DNA of 36,471 nt, taken from assembly GCA_024277135.1 (NCBI GenBank), contig JAJRVV010000002.1:1-36471 (forward strand). Reading direction: 5' to 3'. Positions 22,839 to 32,065 of the stretch are shown here, piece by piece. The stretch's first letter is position 1. Every line of letters starts with the position of its first letter. Source of the stretch: Chloroflexota bacterium (lineage in GTDB: Bacteria; Chloroflexota; Anaerolineae; Promineifilales; Promineifilaceae). Under the pieces are notes generated by a model. The model was not told the DNA's origin. It saw nothing but the letters and a program-made list of their open reading frames with translations, and did no database searches. Position numbers and translations under genes: made by a program.

Positions 22839-24935
22839 TTAAGGCGTGGGTCGGACGATGAGAGCCGATGGATCGCCAAACAGCACAAACGTATCGCTGA
22901 TTTCTTGTAAGCCAGGGGCGATGTCCACCGGCATAGCTCGTTTGGCCTGGGTGAAAGCGTCGCCAATGCGGGTGATGGCCGGGTCTTGCAAATTCTGGAA
23001 CAGATTAAGCGCGAACGGCTCCTGGTCGTTGGGCAGGGTGAGGCTGGTAGCGCCGATGATGAGAACCGGCCCCCCTTCTTGGACAAGCATTTGCTCCGAG
23101 AGGGAGGTGATGGCTTGATGGGCAAATAGGCCGGACAGGCAGGTGAGTTGGACGATGATGGGCGGCTGGTCGCTGTCCAGGCGATCAACGTAGTCGGAGC
23201 TAAACACATCATCTTTGCCTAACTGCTGGATGCTGCCGTGGCCGATATAGGTTGCCAGCCACGCCCCCTGGTTGATGCGGTCGGCGACTTCGACGGCGCT
23301 GGGGCCGTCCAGGAGTTCGTTGGTTTCGCCGGGCAGGGCGCTGGCTTCTTGCAGCCGGTTGGCGGTGTCGGCAAATTGGGCTTCGCTGGCGTCGGTGGCG
23401 AAAATGGAATCGGGGGAAGCGACGCCTTGTTCATAGGCTAATGTCCGCTCGATCAGGGCTTCGACGTCGGCGGTGGTGTCTACCGGCCAACGGCCGATGG
23501 CCAGGTCGGGACGGCCGTCTTCGTCCACATCTACCAGCCGGGAATCGCTGACGGTTTCGCCGCCGAACTGCACCGGGATCATGTAGGGGGGGATGATGTT
23601 TTGCGGCGCGCCATCCAGATAGCCGCGATAATCGGTGGTGGCGTCGCCGACGAGAAGGGTGTAGGCGGGCGGGGTTTGCCAGTTGGCGATGGCGTATTGG
23701 TAAAAGGCGCGCAGGCTGTCGGGGCTGGCTTCGCCAAAGCCGAATTCGTCGTAAATTTCGGCGATGGGGATGACGACGGCCGTCAATCCTTGCCGCTGGC
23801 GGGCGGCGACCAGCGGTTCCAGGGCTGGGGCCAGGGCGTCGGTGGTGACGATGAGTAGATCGGCGGCGTTGGCCGAGTTGCGCCAGTCGCTTTGGCGCAT
23901 GGGGCGGATCGCTTGCGGACTGCGGAATCCGTCCGGGCCGACGGCCAACAGTTCGATGTCGGCGGTGAGCGCCAGGGCGTCCGTTTGGCCGGTGAGCCGC
24001 TGCGGTTGGGCCGGGTCGGCGATGTTGAGCAGCAGGGGGTCGCCGCTGAAGCCGTCCAGAGCGACGGTTTGGTTGATGGGGGGCAGGCGCAGCAGGTCGT
24101 TGACGGCCGTAGGCGGCGCTTGATACTCCAGTTCCAGCCAGTTCACCTGCATGATGTCCACGATGGCGGCGCCGGGCGGGGTGTTGTCGAGCAGTATTTG
24201 ATTTTGGCCGGGGCGCAGGGTTCCCGGCGGCAGGTTGATTTCGATGATGTTTTCGATGGCGCCGTCCCAAATCAAGGTCTCGATGAGTTGGTCGTTGATG
24301 ACGAGGTCGAAATCATGGTCGTTGGCGATTTCAAAGCTGCTGGTGGTTCCCCAAAGATTGATGCGCAGGGTGGCGGGGGCAGCGGCGTCCAGGGTGGGCA
24401 GGTCGAAGCTCAATGCCACCTGGTCGTTGATGCCCAATTCGGCCCAATACCAGACATCGGGTTTGCCGGGGCGGTAGGTTTCGGCCAGATAGATGTTGTC
24501 TTCTTCGAGATGGCGGGTTTGAGGGGCGTTGGTCAGGGGAGCGGCGTTGGCGGGGGGGACGGCCGTTTCGGTCATGGCTGCGCCCGGTTGGCTAACTCGT
24601 AAGATGTAGGGGCGGACGGCGGTGTAGCGGCTGGTTGGGGCTTGTCCATAGAAAATGAGGGCGTCTTCTTGGATGAGGATGGGGACGGCCGTGCCGCCGC
24701 TGCTAAGGCTCAGGTTGTCAATGGAGAGGGCGGAGATGGAGACGCCGGCCTGACTGAGATCGGAAAGGGTGAGGCGGTAGAGGGCGTCTTGGCTGATTTC
24801 CAGTTTGACGGCCGTGTTGTCCAGTTCGCCGACGATGGCGGCGTCCGCTGGCGCATCTGTGGCGCTGTTGCGGCAGGCGGCTGTAAAAATTATGAGTAGG
24901 AATAATAAAATGCGAAGTGGTTTGATAGGTGACAT
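22839..24935 (-). CDS. Peptidase C25 (gingipain/PorU-like) lipoprotein
   Basis: A 698-residue lipoprotein. The signal peptide ends in the lipobox FTAAC (Cys about 20). An N-terminal module reads VKLEISQDALYRLTLSDLSQAG, the same motif as in the larger C25 protein encoded upstream. Beta-rich domains follow, then the C25 domain from about residue 370 (ADLLIVTTDAL; YTLLVGDATTDYRGY; DLAIGRWPV). The catalytic dyad is His in YIGHGS and Cys in VQLTCLSG, 33 residues apart, the same spacing as in RgpB. ATG 24935 is chosen because it starts the signal peptide. C25 enzymes are Arg/Lys proteases or, as PorU, surface-attachment sortases. In this operon a processing or attachment role is the more interesting option. 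Confidence 0.85.
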   Translation of the reverse strand: MSPIKPLRILLFLLIIFTAACRNSATDAPADAAIVGELDNTAVKLEISQDALYRLTLSDLSQAGVSISALSIDNLSLSSGGTAVPILIQEDALIFYGQAPTSRYTAVRPYILRVSQPGAAMTETAVPPANAAPLTNAPQTRHLEEDNIYLAETYRPGKPDVWYWAELGINDQVALSFDLPTLDAAAPATLRINLWGTTSSFEIANDHDFDLVINDQLIETLIWDGAIENIIEINLPPGTLRPGQNQILLDNTPPGAAIVDIMQVNWLELEYQAPPTAVNDLLRLPPINQTVALDGFSGDPLLLNIADPAQPQRLTGQTDALALTADIELLAVGPDGFRSPQAIRPMRQSDWRNSANAADLLIVTTDALAPALEPLVAARQRQGLTAVVIPIAEIYDEFGFGEASPDSLRAFYQYAIANWQTPPAYTLLVGDATTDYRGYLDGAPQNIIPPYMIPVQFGGETVSDSRLVDVDEDGRPDLAIGRWPVDTTADVEALIERTLAYEQGVASPDSIFATDASEAQFADTANRLQEASALPGETNELLDGPSAVEVADRINQGAWLATYIGHGSIQQLGKDDVFSSDYVDRLDSDQPPIIVQLTCLSGLFAHQAITSLSEQMLVQEGGPVLIIGATSLTLPNDQEPFALNLFQNLQDPAITRIGDAFTQAKRAMPVDIAPGLQEISDTFVLFGDPSALIVRPTP

Positions 24936-24985
24936 AGGCAAACATAGAGAGAAGATGGGGGACGGGCAAATTCTCTCCTCAGTAA

Positions 24986-26044
24986 TTAAGGTTCTCGTTT
25001 TCGAGCAAAGAAATAGATGGAGCCAACCACCCCGGCCGCGAAAACCAGGAAGGCGATGATGAAGCCAATCCACAATAGCCCCAAACCGCCGCTTTCACTG
25101 CCGTCACCGGCTATGTTTCCGGTTGGTTCGCCTGAACCGCCATCCGCCCCCTGGCTGCCAATGACCGGGAGATTGGTGTTGGCTGGCGTGTTGGCAGCGG
25201 CCGGATAGGGCGTGGGCGGGGCGTCGGCCGGCGGCGCGATTGTGGGCGCTGCGCCGCCAGGGTAGGCGGTATCGGCTGACGGCGCAGTCGGTTCCGGGCC
25301 GGGATAGCCGGTTTGCTCGTCGTCCCCTTGAGCGAAGACGGTGTTGCCGCTGTTGTCGAAGTAGTTGGTGGGTGATGGCACAGGCGTGGGCGTGTGTGTC
25401 GGTTGCGCGGCGGCAATGCCGGGGGTATTGGTTGCGGTGGCGGTGGGGGTAGCCGAGGCGGTCGGGGTGCGGGTGGCGGTGGCACGGCCGTTTGGCGTGG
25501 CAGTGGGGGATGCGGTGGCGTTGGGGGCGGCCGTTGCTGGTTGAGTGGCGGTAGCCGTCGGCGCGTTGGTGGGTTGGCCGGGTAGGGGGGTGTTGGCAGG
25601 CGTGCCGCCGCCAATGGCTATGCCGGTTGGCGTGGGCGTGGGCTGAATGCCGGGCACGACGCTGCCGCTGGCGATCTCTTTTTCGTTCAGGTTTTCTTCG
25701 ATTTCTATCAGTTGGTAAAAATAGGTGTTGCCGTTGACGGCAGTCTCGTCAACCACCGCATATTTGGCCCCCAACGCCGGGCTGCCTTCGGCGGGGACGA
25801 TGCCGATATCCGGCAGATCCTGGTAGTTGACGGGCAGGTCGCCGCGCATGATTTTATAACCGGCGGTTTCTAGTTCGGTGGCCGTTTCCCACTCGATGCG
25901 GATGGCGTTGTTCAGGGAGATAAGTCCAAAGCTGATCAACTCCACGTTTTGCGGCGGCAATGCCTGGATAGCCGGGCGAAAGATGAAGAATAGGGTAAAG
26001 AGGGCCAAGATAAGGGTTGTCGGGTACAGTTTTTTTAAGTTCAT
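24986..26044 (-). CDS. FN3-like, Thr/Pro-rich surface protein with C-terminal anchor
   Basis: A 352-residue secreted protein. A signal peptide covers about 1-28. An FN3-like module spans about 35-125, with WETATELETAGYKIMRGD and NTYFYQLIEI, a motif repeated in the protein at 29884-30375. From about 130 to 310 the chain is almost all Thr, Pro, Ala and Asn, with patches such as SPTATPNGRATATRTPTASA. The C-terminus is GGLGLLWIGF and further hydrophobic residues, then ARKREP. This Gly-rich, hydrophobic and basic ending could be a plain anchor or a sorting signal. It sits between the two C25 genes (7-nt and 50-nt gaps) and is a natural candidate substrate for them. No enzyme motif is seen. Confidence 0.7.
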   Translation of the reverse strand: MNLKKLYPTTLILALFTLFFIFRPAIQALPPQNVELISFGLISLNNAIRIEWETATELETAGYKIMRGDLPVNYQDLPDIGIVPAEGSPALGAKYAVVDETAVNGNTYFYQLIEIEENLNEKEIASGSVVPGIQPTPTPTGIAIGGGTPANTPLPGQPTNAPTATATQPATAAPNATASPTATPNGRATATRTPTASATPTATATNTPGIAAAQPTHTPTPVPSPTNYFDNSGNTVFAQGDDEQTGYPGPEPTAPSADTAYPGGAAPTIAPPADAPPTPYPAAANTPANTNLPVIGSQGADGGSGEPTGNIAGDGSESGGLGLLWIGFIIAFLVFAAGVVGSIYFFARKREP

Positions 26045-26051
26045 AGCCGTT

Positions 26052-29000
26052 TTATGGTTTGATGATGGTTGGCAGATAGACGAAGCGGTTGATGAAGATG
26101 ACGGCCGTATCGCTCATGTTCGTGGTATCTATGTTCAGCGCCGGGGTGAAGAGGGCGGCCGTGTTGGTCATGATGCCGGCGGCGCCGGGGGTGACGGAGG
26201 CGGTAAGGGTGATGACGGCCGTTTCCCCCCAGCCAATAGGTTCTTGCAGGTCAAAACGGACGCTCTGGCCGGTGACGCTGGTCGTCATCGAAATTGTGGA
26301 CGTGACCGATTGGTAATTTAACCCCGCCGGCAAGACATCGGTGATCACCGGCTTGGCGGCGTAGATGCCGCCATTTGAGATGGTCAGCGTGTATGTAATC
26401 TGGTCGCCCACTTGCGCCTGGCTTTGCTGGCTTTGCTTGTTTACGCCCAGATTAGGCCGGAAAAGCTGCATCGCCGGGTCCCCTTCCAGGGTAAAGGCGT
26501 ACATTTCCGAAACGTCGTATCCGCCCAGGAAATAATTTGATTTGGAATAGTTGATGGCGTCGCCAATGGCCGTCAAGCCCAGGTCAAACACGCCGTCATA
26601 AAGGCCCGCATGGAGGACGGTATGCTCATAGGTAAAACCCAGGCCGGTAGATGACCAGTGAGCGGCCGTGCCTACAACTGAGCCATTATCTAATTTGAGG
26701 AATGTCTCGGCTAATCCCGGCAGACCCGGCCAGGCAAAATAGCCGTCCAGGCAATCGGCGCTGAGCAACACCGCCGGCTTGTTGAAGTTGGCCCAAAAAG
26801 CGGTGTCTGAGGTGGCCATCAGCATCAGCCGGTCATCCGTGTTGTCGAGAGGGTTGGGGTCGCTGGAGGGCGCCCACCAGTTAATGGAGCCATGTCCGCG
26901 ATAATTTAAGATCGAAATGCCTTGATCAGGGCTGCCGGCCGGGTCGTTGATGATGCCGGCCATTTGGGCGCGGATGGCGGCGGTGTCGGTGACGGACGGG
27001 ACGGTAATGGTGGGATAACCGCTGGCATAGAGGCAAAGTTGGATTTGGTTGTAATTGGCTGGGAGCGATTGGCCGGTCTTTTGGCTTTCGGCGCAGAAAT
27101 CGCCGCCGCTATCCGGGTTGTCGCTGACGAACAAGATGTTTTCCTGCCACGGTTCCGGGGCGAACTGGTTGGTTTCGTACTTGATGATTTTGGCGATGAC
27201 GACGGCCGTTTCCTCTGGCGTGTTGACTGGGATACGGCCGATGGCGATGTCCGACAGCAAATCATCCCCCACCAGCATAGTGAAGGTATGGTCGCTGGGG
27301 ATGGCGCCCTGGAAGCGGTCCTTGAACACCAGGTCGGTGAGCAGGTAGTTGGTGGCGGTGATAGACCAGACGGAACAGCCCGCTTCACAATCCAGGTTGC
27401 GCGGGTTGTGCGTGCCATCGCCGATGAGGGTGACGTAGCTGGGCGGGATGCTCCAGTTGCCCAGAGCGTAGGTCAGGTAATTGTTGATGGCGGAGGGCAG
27501 CGGCAAACCGTAGCCGTATTGGTTGATGATGTCTTCGATGTCGGCGATGTAGGTGGCGTAGCCGCCGAATTGGGGGTTGGCGCGATGGGCGGCCAGGACG
27601 TTAGCTTCGGTGATGAAGCCGCCATAGCTGATCGCCAGCCAATCGGCGCCGCCAGCGGGTGGATTCAGGGAAGCGGGCGTGTAGCTGGTGACGGTGATGT
27701 TTTGGCTGGCGGCCTGGATGGCGCTCTGGGTGGCGACGATGAAGCGGGATTGGGCTGGCCGGCCGGGCGTCAGGGTGAGGGTGTATGGCCCGGAGCCGCT
27801 CAGGTCGGCTGCGCCCAGGGTGATGGCGGTGGGGGTGAGGGGGCGGGTGACGTCCCAGGCGACGTAGTTTTGCCAGTCGGCGTCATTGAAACGGCCGATC
27901 AGGAAGCGGCGATCCCCCACTTCGTCGCGGAAGATGAGCTGGTCGTTGACCGCTTTGAGCTGGCGCAGGTAGTTGACGGCGATCTGGTTGAGGTAGATTT
28001 GGTCGCTGGACAGGGTGTTGATGGTGAGATCGAAGTTGTTGCCGCCGTTGAGCAGGGCGGTGATGGGGATGGAGGCGACGATGTTTTCGCTGCGACGTTT
28101 GTACTGAAGATCGTTCCAATACTTGCTGCCCAGAATGGGATAGCTGTTGATTTTGACGCTGAGGTTATGGGTGATGGGAAAATTGAGCGATCTACGCGAG
28201 AAGACCTCAACCGTATAGGTGGCGGCCGGGCCGCTGAGCGCCGGATCGGCCAGGTTGAAGGCGTAGCTGCGCGCGGCCGGATTTTTGCCCCCTTTGGGGA
28301 AGTAATCCCAATACCAGGCGTCCGGCTCGTTGGCGAAGGAGTCCCAATTATCCGTCCAGGTGGCGAAGTAGGAGCGGTCGGTGGCGGCGACGCTGGTTTC
28401 CATGAAGGTGGCGGCGGTGAGGTAGCCGCTGCCGCTGATGTTGGCGGTTTGAGTGATGAGAGTGGGAGCGCCATCGGCCCATAGCCAGTAAACGTTGTTG
28501 ATGATGAATTGTTTTTCCAGCCGGGGGCCGACGAAAGCCGCCCCATAAAACCGAATGGATTCGCCCGGATCAAAGGCGTCGTCCCCATTGCTGTTGACGA
28601 ACTGGTAAGCGACAGGCTTTCCCTGGTACATCATTTCAAATGCGTTGGGGTTGACGTTGGCGACGGGCATCCCCGCCTGATTTAAGTCGTCGTAGGTTAG
28701 CTGGTACAGGCCGTCCTGGTTGATTTCAATTTTGTATACGTCCCGGTCGGTGGGTAGTTGGGTGGCGGGGGCATTGGCTACTTCCGGGGGCAGACTGCGC
28801 CAATTTTGGGCTTGTTCGTAATTGAGGATTTTGTCGGTAAGGCTTTGTGAGTAGGCGTTGTTGGCGGCAGGTAACGGCCGTAATCCCTCCCAATCCGCCC
28901 CTTCAAATCGAATAGAAACCCGGATATTTTGCGCCTGAACCAGCGTTTGCCGCACCGGGTTGTACCGCACCGGGTACAGGCGCAGCTCCACCAGGCGCAT

Positions 29001-29564
29001 GTCCCGGAAATACATCACATCCGAGAGTTGGTAGACGGCCGTTGGATATTCAGCATCCCGCGAGAAGATGGCCGGGTCTGGTTGGGTGATGAGCGGCGGC
29101 ATTTCGGTGAATTGGAAATCTGGCGCGGCTTCAACGTCCGCCGGCTGAGCCTGTCGAAGCCGCGATTCTGTATTAGGGGCGGATAAATCGGCTTGGGGGA
29201 CGGTGGGGACGGCCGTCATCCGCTCTGAACGGACGCCGCTCTCAATCACCGACAGCGACAGGGTGGCGCCAGGCGGCAGGCCGATCAACCGGGAAAAATA
29301 AGGCAGCGCCGGCGCTCCTGGCTCTTGAATCGTCGTTTCCAATCCCGGAATAGCGAATTCCGCTTCTTTTAATTGGATGGGCGGCGTTTTTAGTTCAAAT
29401 TCAAGCCTGGCCGTATCGGCCGATAGAATAGAGACGTCCGCCTCCGTGATAGCGGGGATTTGCGCCGTGACTGAACGGGTGATTTGAGCCAGCATCAATA
29501 AAAAAGCCAGCGCCAGCGCCAGCGAAATGATGGGAAATAAAATTCGACGATGTTTTATCAACAT
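26052..29564 (-). CDS. Large C25 (PorU-like) protein with C-terminal DUF11 domain
   Basis: A 1170-residue secreted protein. The signal peptide (about 1-35) is followed by a long beta-rich N-terminal region. It contains DVYKIEINQDGLYQLTYDDL at about residue 280, very like the opening module of PorU proteins. The C25 domain runs from about 640 to 1020 (PPSYVTLIGDGTHNPR; DIAIGRIPV). The catalytic His is in NYRGHGS and the Cys in LLSADCLDGYF, 47 residues apart because of an extra loop. The C-terminus is a DUF11-type beta domain (ITYTLTISNGG; ITDVLPAGLNYQSV) ending YLPTIIKP without a membrane helix. ATG 29564 has GAGAGG 9 nt upstream. How it stays at the surface is unclear. Confidence 0.85.
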   Translation of the reverse strand: MLIKHRRILFPIISLALALAFLLMLAQITRSVTAQIPAITEADVSILSADTARLEFELKTPPIQLKEAEFAIPGLETTIQEPGAPALPYFSRLIGLPPGATLSLSVIESGVRSERMTAVPTVPQADLSAPNTESRLRQAQPADVEAAPDFQFTEMPPLITQPDPAIFSRDAEYPTAVYQLSDVMYFRDMRLVELRLYPVRYNPVRQTLVQAQNIRVSIRFEGADWEGLRPLPAANNAYSQSLTDKILNYEQAQNWRSLPPEVANAPATQLPTDRDVYKIEINQDGLYQLTYDDLNQAGMPVANVNPNAFEMMYQGKPVAYQFVNSNGDDAFDPGESIRFYGAAFVGPRLEKQFIINNVYWLWADGAPTLITQTANISGSGYLTAATFMETSVAATDRSYFATWTDNWDSFANEPDAWYWDYFPKGGKNPAARSYAFNLADPALSGPAATYTVEVFSRRSLNFPITHNLSVKINSYPILGSKYWNDLQYKRRSENIVASIPITALLNGGNNFDLTINTLSSDQIYLNQIAVNYLRQLKAVNDQLIFRDEVGDRRFLIGRFNDADWQNYVAWDVTRPLTPTAITLGAADLSGSGPYTLTLTPGRPAQSRFIVATQSAIQAASQNITVTSYTPASLNPPAGGADWLAISYGGFITEANVLAAHRANPQFGGYATYIADIEDIINQYGYGLPLPSAINNYLTYALGNWSIPPSYVTLIGDGTHNPRNLDCEAGCSVWSITATNYLLTDLVFKDRFQGAIPSDHTFTMLVGDDLLSDIAIGRIPVNTPEETAVVIAKIIKYETNQFAPEPWQENILFVSDNPDSGGDFCAESQKTGQSLPANYNQIQLCLYASGYPTITVPSVTDTAAIRAQMAGIINDPAGSPDQGISILNYRGHGSINWWAPSSDPNPLDNTDDRLMLMATSDTAFWANFNKPAVLLSADCLDGYFAWPGLPGLAETFLKLDNGSVVGTAAHWSSTGLGFTYEHTVLHAGLYDGVFDLGLTAIGDAINYSKSNYFLGGYDVSEMYAFTLEGDPAMQLFRPNLGVNKQSQQSQAQVGDQITYTLTISNGGIYAAKPVITDVLPAGLNYQSVTSTISMTTSVTGQSVRFDLQEPIGWGETAVITLTASVTPGAAGIMTNTAALFTPALNIDTTNMSDTAVIFINRFVYLPTIIKP

Positions 29565-29615
29565 TGTTTGCTGCCTCTCTTGCGGCTGCTAATACGATTG
29601 CCAAAATTCTAACAT

Positions 29616-29882
29616 TCAGGCCAGAGAGAGTAACCCGCGCTCATGTAATTCCAATAAAAACTGTTTCATGTCCTTTTCTGCCTGGGCAGGGTTGATGCTG
29701 TACCTTTCCACTAAAGCATTCGAGACTTCAGACCGGGAACGGCCGTCCGCCAACATCTGCCAAATAACCGTGCCTGCCTCGTTCAAAACCCGCACTTGCC
29801 CCTCTTGCGGAGAAACGATGACCGCGCTTTCATCCAGCATCCGCCAAATCAAGTCAGGGGTAATCCTCGTTGAGTTTTCCAT
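29616..29882 (-). CDS. Orphan PqqD-family protein (RiPP recognition element)
   Basis: An 88-residue protein matching the PqqD fold along its whole length: a beta segment (SAVIVSPQEGQVRVLNEAG), then TVIWQMLADGRSRSEV and a C-terminal helix pair (AEKDMKQFLLELHERGLL). PqqD proteins bind leader peptides and present them to modifying enzymes, but solo copies also occur in exopolysaccharide and exosortase loci with unknown roles. No radical SAM enzyme or precursor peptide is seen nearby. The gene starts 1 nt after the FN3-like gene ends and lies 51 nt before the large C25 gene, so it is firmly within the operon. A peptide-binding adaptor role is inferred. Confidence 0.8.
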   Translation of the reverse strand: MENSTRITPDLIWRMLDESAVIVSPQEGQVRVLNEAGTVIWQMLADGRSRSEVSNALVERYSINPAQAEKDMKQFLLELHERGLLSLA

Positions 29883-29883
29883 G

Positions 29884-30375
29884 CTACTGCTTCCTTTCCT
29901 TCAATCCAGTCACCAGCAAAGCCAATCCTGCCAGGGCGCTAATGCCGCTTAACAGAATGGCCCACCAGGCAACACGGGGAACGGTGTAAGAAAACATATC
30001 CTCCTCATACCGGTTTGTAGAAGAGTCATATTCCACCTCTTCCAAGACATAAAAATAAGTTTCACCGGCGGCTACATTTTCATCCACAAAGGTGTATTGC
30101 GCCCCCGAAACCGAATCCCCCTGGCTGGGAATCAACTCCGGGGTGATTAACTCAAAATCACCAACCGGGAGATTGCTGCGATAAAGCTGGAATCCGGCCG
30201 TGTCTAACTCAGTTGCCGTCTCCCATTCTACCCGAACGGAAGGCGGGTTAGCGGTCTGGTAAATAAGCAGAGCCGCCGCCAAAACCAGCCAGAGAATACC
30301 CGTATAAATGAGCCAATTCGAACTGCCGGTTGCGGCCTTTTGCTCAGGATCAGGAATGGTGGAATTTGAACTCAT
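29884..30375 (-). CDS. FN3-like membrane protein with two transmembrane helices
   Basis: A 163-residue protein with a short polar N-terminus, a membrane helix at about 20-40 and an outer FN3-like module (VRVEWETATELDTAGFQLYR; GAQYTFVDENVAAGETYFYVL). A second helix lies at about 135-158, before LKERKQ. The module is a paralogue of the one encoded at 24986-26044. The ATG overlaps the stop of the BY-kinase gene as ATGA, so translation is coupled. The function is unknown. Position suggests a structural or docking partner of the kinase or the C25 proteins. Confidence 0.7.
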   Translation of the reverse strand: MSSNSTIPDPEQKAATGSSNWLIYTGILWLVLAAALLIYQTANPPSVRVEWETATELDTAGFQLYRSNLPVGDFELITPELIPSQGDSVSGAQYTFVDENVAAGETYFYVLEEVEYDSSTNRYEEDMFSYTVPRVAWWAILLSGISALAGLALLVTGLKERKQ

Positions 30376-32036
30376 CGTCTGCTGAATCCGGATGATAACC
30401 AGCCGGGTAAACGGCTCTGTTTGTTGCGCCGGCGCGAACGTTTCTTCTTATTGTCCTGTTCGTAAGCGTTGTAGTAATGATAATAATAATGATAATTGTA
30501 ATAGCCGCCTCGATCCGTCCTCAACAAATTGACCACAGCGCCAAAAATAACGGCGTTCGCCTTGATCAATCGGTCCACAGCCTGTTGCAATGCCGCCCGT
30601 TTGACTCGGCCGGCTTCCACCACCATCACAGTGCCATCTACTTGTGGAGCTAAAATGGCAGCATCGGCCACAGTGAGGACAGGCGGGGTGTCGAATACGA
30701 TGATATCAGCCTTTTCCTTCAGGGTTTCTAGCAGCTGCGCCATCCGCTGGGAGTTAAGCAGTTCCGCCGGATTAGGCGGGATTGGCCCACTAGCCATGAT
30801 TTGTAATCCGGGCACTTTGGTTTTTTGCAGGTGGTAGCTTAACGGCGCTTGCGGATCCAGAATGGCGGTGGTCAACCCCTGGTTGTTCGCCACCCCGAAT
30901 ATTTTGTGCTGTGTGGGACGGCGCAGGTCGGCATCCAGGATGATCGCTTTTTTGCCGGTTTGCGACAAAACCACAGCCAGGTTTGCGGCCGTGGTAGATT
31001 TACCTTCCCCTGGTGAGGAACTGGTGACCAAAAGGCTGGACAAGCCGCCATCTACGGCCGAAAAACTCAAATTGGTGCGCAAAATGCGGTAAGCTTCAGA
31101 GATAGGATCGCGGGGAGTGATTTGGGTGATGAGCCGTTCAGACAAATTGTCCGTTTTGGCATTGATTTGGGCGATGGCGCCCAAAGTGGACAGCCCCGTA
31201 TCCTCCTGGATTTGATCGGGGGTTTTGACGGTGTCATCCAGATACTCAATGAGGAAGACAACGCCCAAGGCCAACATGCCGCCGACCACGGCCGCCAGCA
31301 AGGTGTTGGTTCTGGTTCGAGGGCGAATCGGGTTTCTGTTGGGCTGCGCTTTTTCGATAATGATTAAATTGCTGCTTTCGCGCGCTTGATCAACCTGAAG
31401 CTGATTTAAGTTATTAAACGCTTCTGTGTATTGAATTTGAGCGCCGTTTAATTGGGTTTGCAGCCGGGAGAGGGTGGATGCCTCTTCCGCCGTTCCCGCT
31501 TCGCCCATCCCGCCGATCTGATTTTCTAAAGATTGGATTTCATTCGCCAGTTCGTCGGTCCGGGATTTCCAGTTGGCGATTGGCTCGGCATAACGCAACG
31601 CATCTCTTTCCTGGTTTTGTTCAATGAAGACCTGGCTCAAGGTGTTGGCGATAGCCGCCGCCCGGTCGGGGTCAATATCTTGCACGGTGACATTGAGGAT
31701 TTGGGTGTCCTGGGGCGCGGAAACGGAGACCATGCCGGCTAAACTATTTGGTTCTAAGTCCGCCAGGTTGAGCTGGTCAATGGTTTCTTGCAGCACCGGT
31801 TCGGTTTTCATGATTTCCAGGTAGGTTTGGGTCAGGCGCTGCTCCAAAAGGACCTGAGAGTAGTCGTTGCCTGAGCTGCTGCCGGGAGCTTCGTCGACGA
31901 GCAAGCGCGCCGATGCGCTGTAGACCCTGGTACTGTTTTTGCTGACGACGTAGGCGGTGGTTCCGGCCACAACAACCCCCACAATAATCAACCAGGCCCA
32001 CCGCCAGATTAACGCGACATATTGTTTGATTTCCAT
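30372..32036 (-). CDS. Wzz-type chain-length regulator fused to a BY-kinase
   Basis: A 554-residue polysaccharide co-polymerase with tyrosine autokinase. N-terminal helix (about 13-33), outer Wzz region with coiled-coil potential (about 35-230), second helix (about 245-265), then the kinase: Walker A SSPGEGKSTTAANL, Walker A' IILDADLRRP and Walker B IIVFDTPPV. The C-terminus has the Tyr cluster YYNYHYYYHYYNAYE that is autophosphorylated in this family, followed by a very basic tail. Such proteins set chain length and control export of capsule or exopolysaccharide with a Wzy polymerase. This anchors the functional reading of the operon. No Wzx or Wzy is in the operon, but the ligase-like gene at 8270 may serve. 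Confidence 0.92.
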   Translation of the reverse strand: MEIKQYVALIWRWAWLIIVGVVVAGTTAYVVSKNSTRVYSASARLLVDEAPGSSSGNDYSQVLLEQRLTQTYLEIMKTEPVLQETIDQLNLADLEPNSLAGMVSVSAPQDTQILNVTVQDIDPDRAAAIANTLSQVFIEQNQERDALRYAEPIANWKSRTDELANEIQSLENQIGGMGEAGTAEEASTLSRLQTQLNGAQIQYTEAFNNLNQLQVDQARESSNLIIIEKAQPNRNPIRPRTRTNTLLAAVVGGMLALGVVFLIEYLDDTVKTPDQIQEDTGLSTLGAIAQINAKTDNLSERLITQITPRDPISEAYRILRTNLSFSAVDGGLSSLLVTSSSPGEGKSTTAANLAVVLSQTGKKAIILDADLRRPTQHKIFGVANNQGLTTAILDPQAPLSYHLQKTKVPGLQIMASGPIPPNPAELLNSQRMAQLLETLKEKADIIVFDTPPVLTVADAAILAPQVDGTVMVVEAGRVKRAALQQAVDRLIKANAVIFGAVVNLLRTDRGGYYNYHYYYHYYNAYEQDNKKKRSRRRNKQSRLPGWLSSGFSRR

Positions 32037-32041
32037 AACTT

Positions 32042-32063
32042 CGTCTGAATGCTCCTCTCGATG
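32042..32063. other. Small hairpin between the first two operon genes
   Basis: CTCGAT and ATCGAG pair around a 5-nt loop. On the plus strand a run of five T follows, a weak terminator shape for antisense transcripts. On the minus strand the hairpin overlaps the stop codon of the 90-residue protein and is followed by AGGAG, so it may only shape ribosome access. It does not look strong enough to end the operon. Confidence 0.35.
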
Positions 32064-32065
32064 TT

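Noticed and set aside
21770-23212. Longer 480-residue version of the flippase-like protein
   Set aside because: The extra N-terminus overlaps the 3' end of the C25 lipoprotein gene and has Ser/Pro-rich out-of-frame composition; TTG 22828 fits the family.
26922-28484. 520-codon plus-strand ORF
   Set aside because: Antisense to the large C25 gene with its catalytic motifs; Gly/Asp/Val-rich composition is typical of an antisense shadow.
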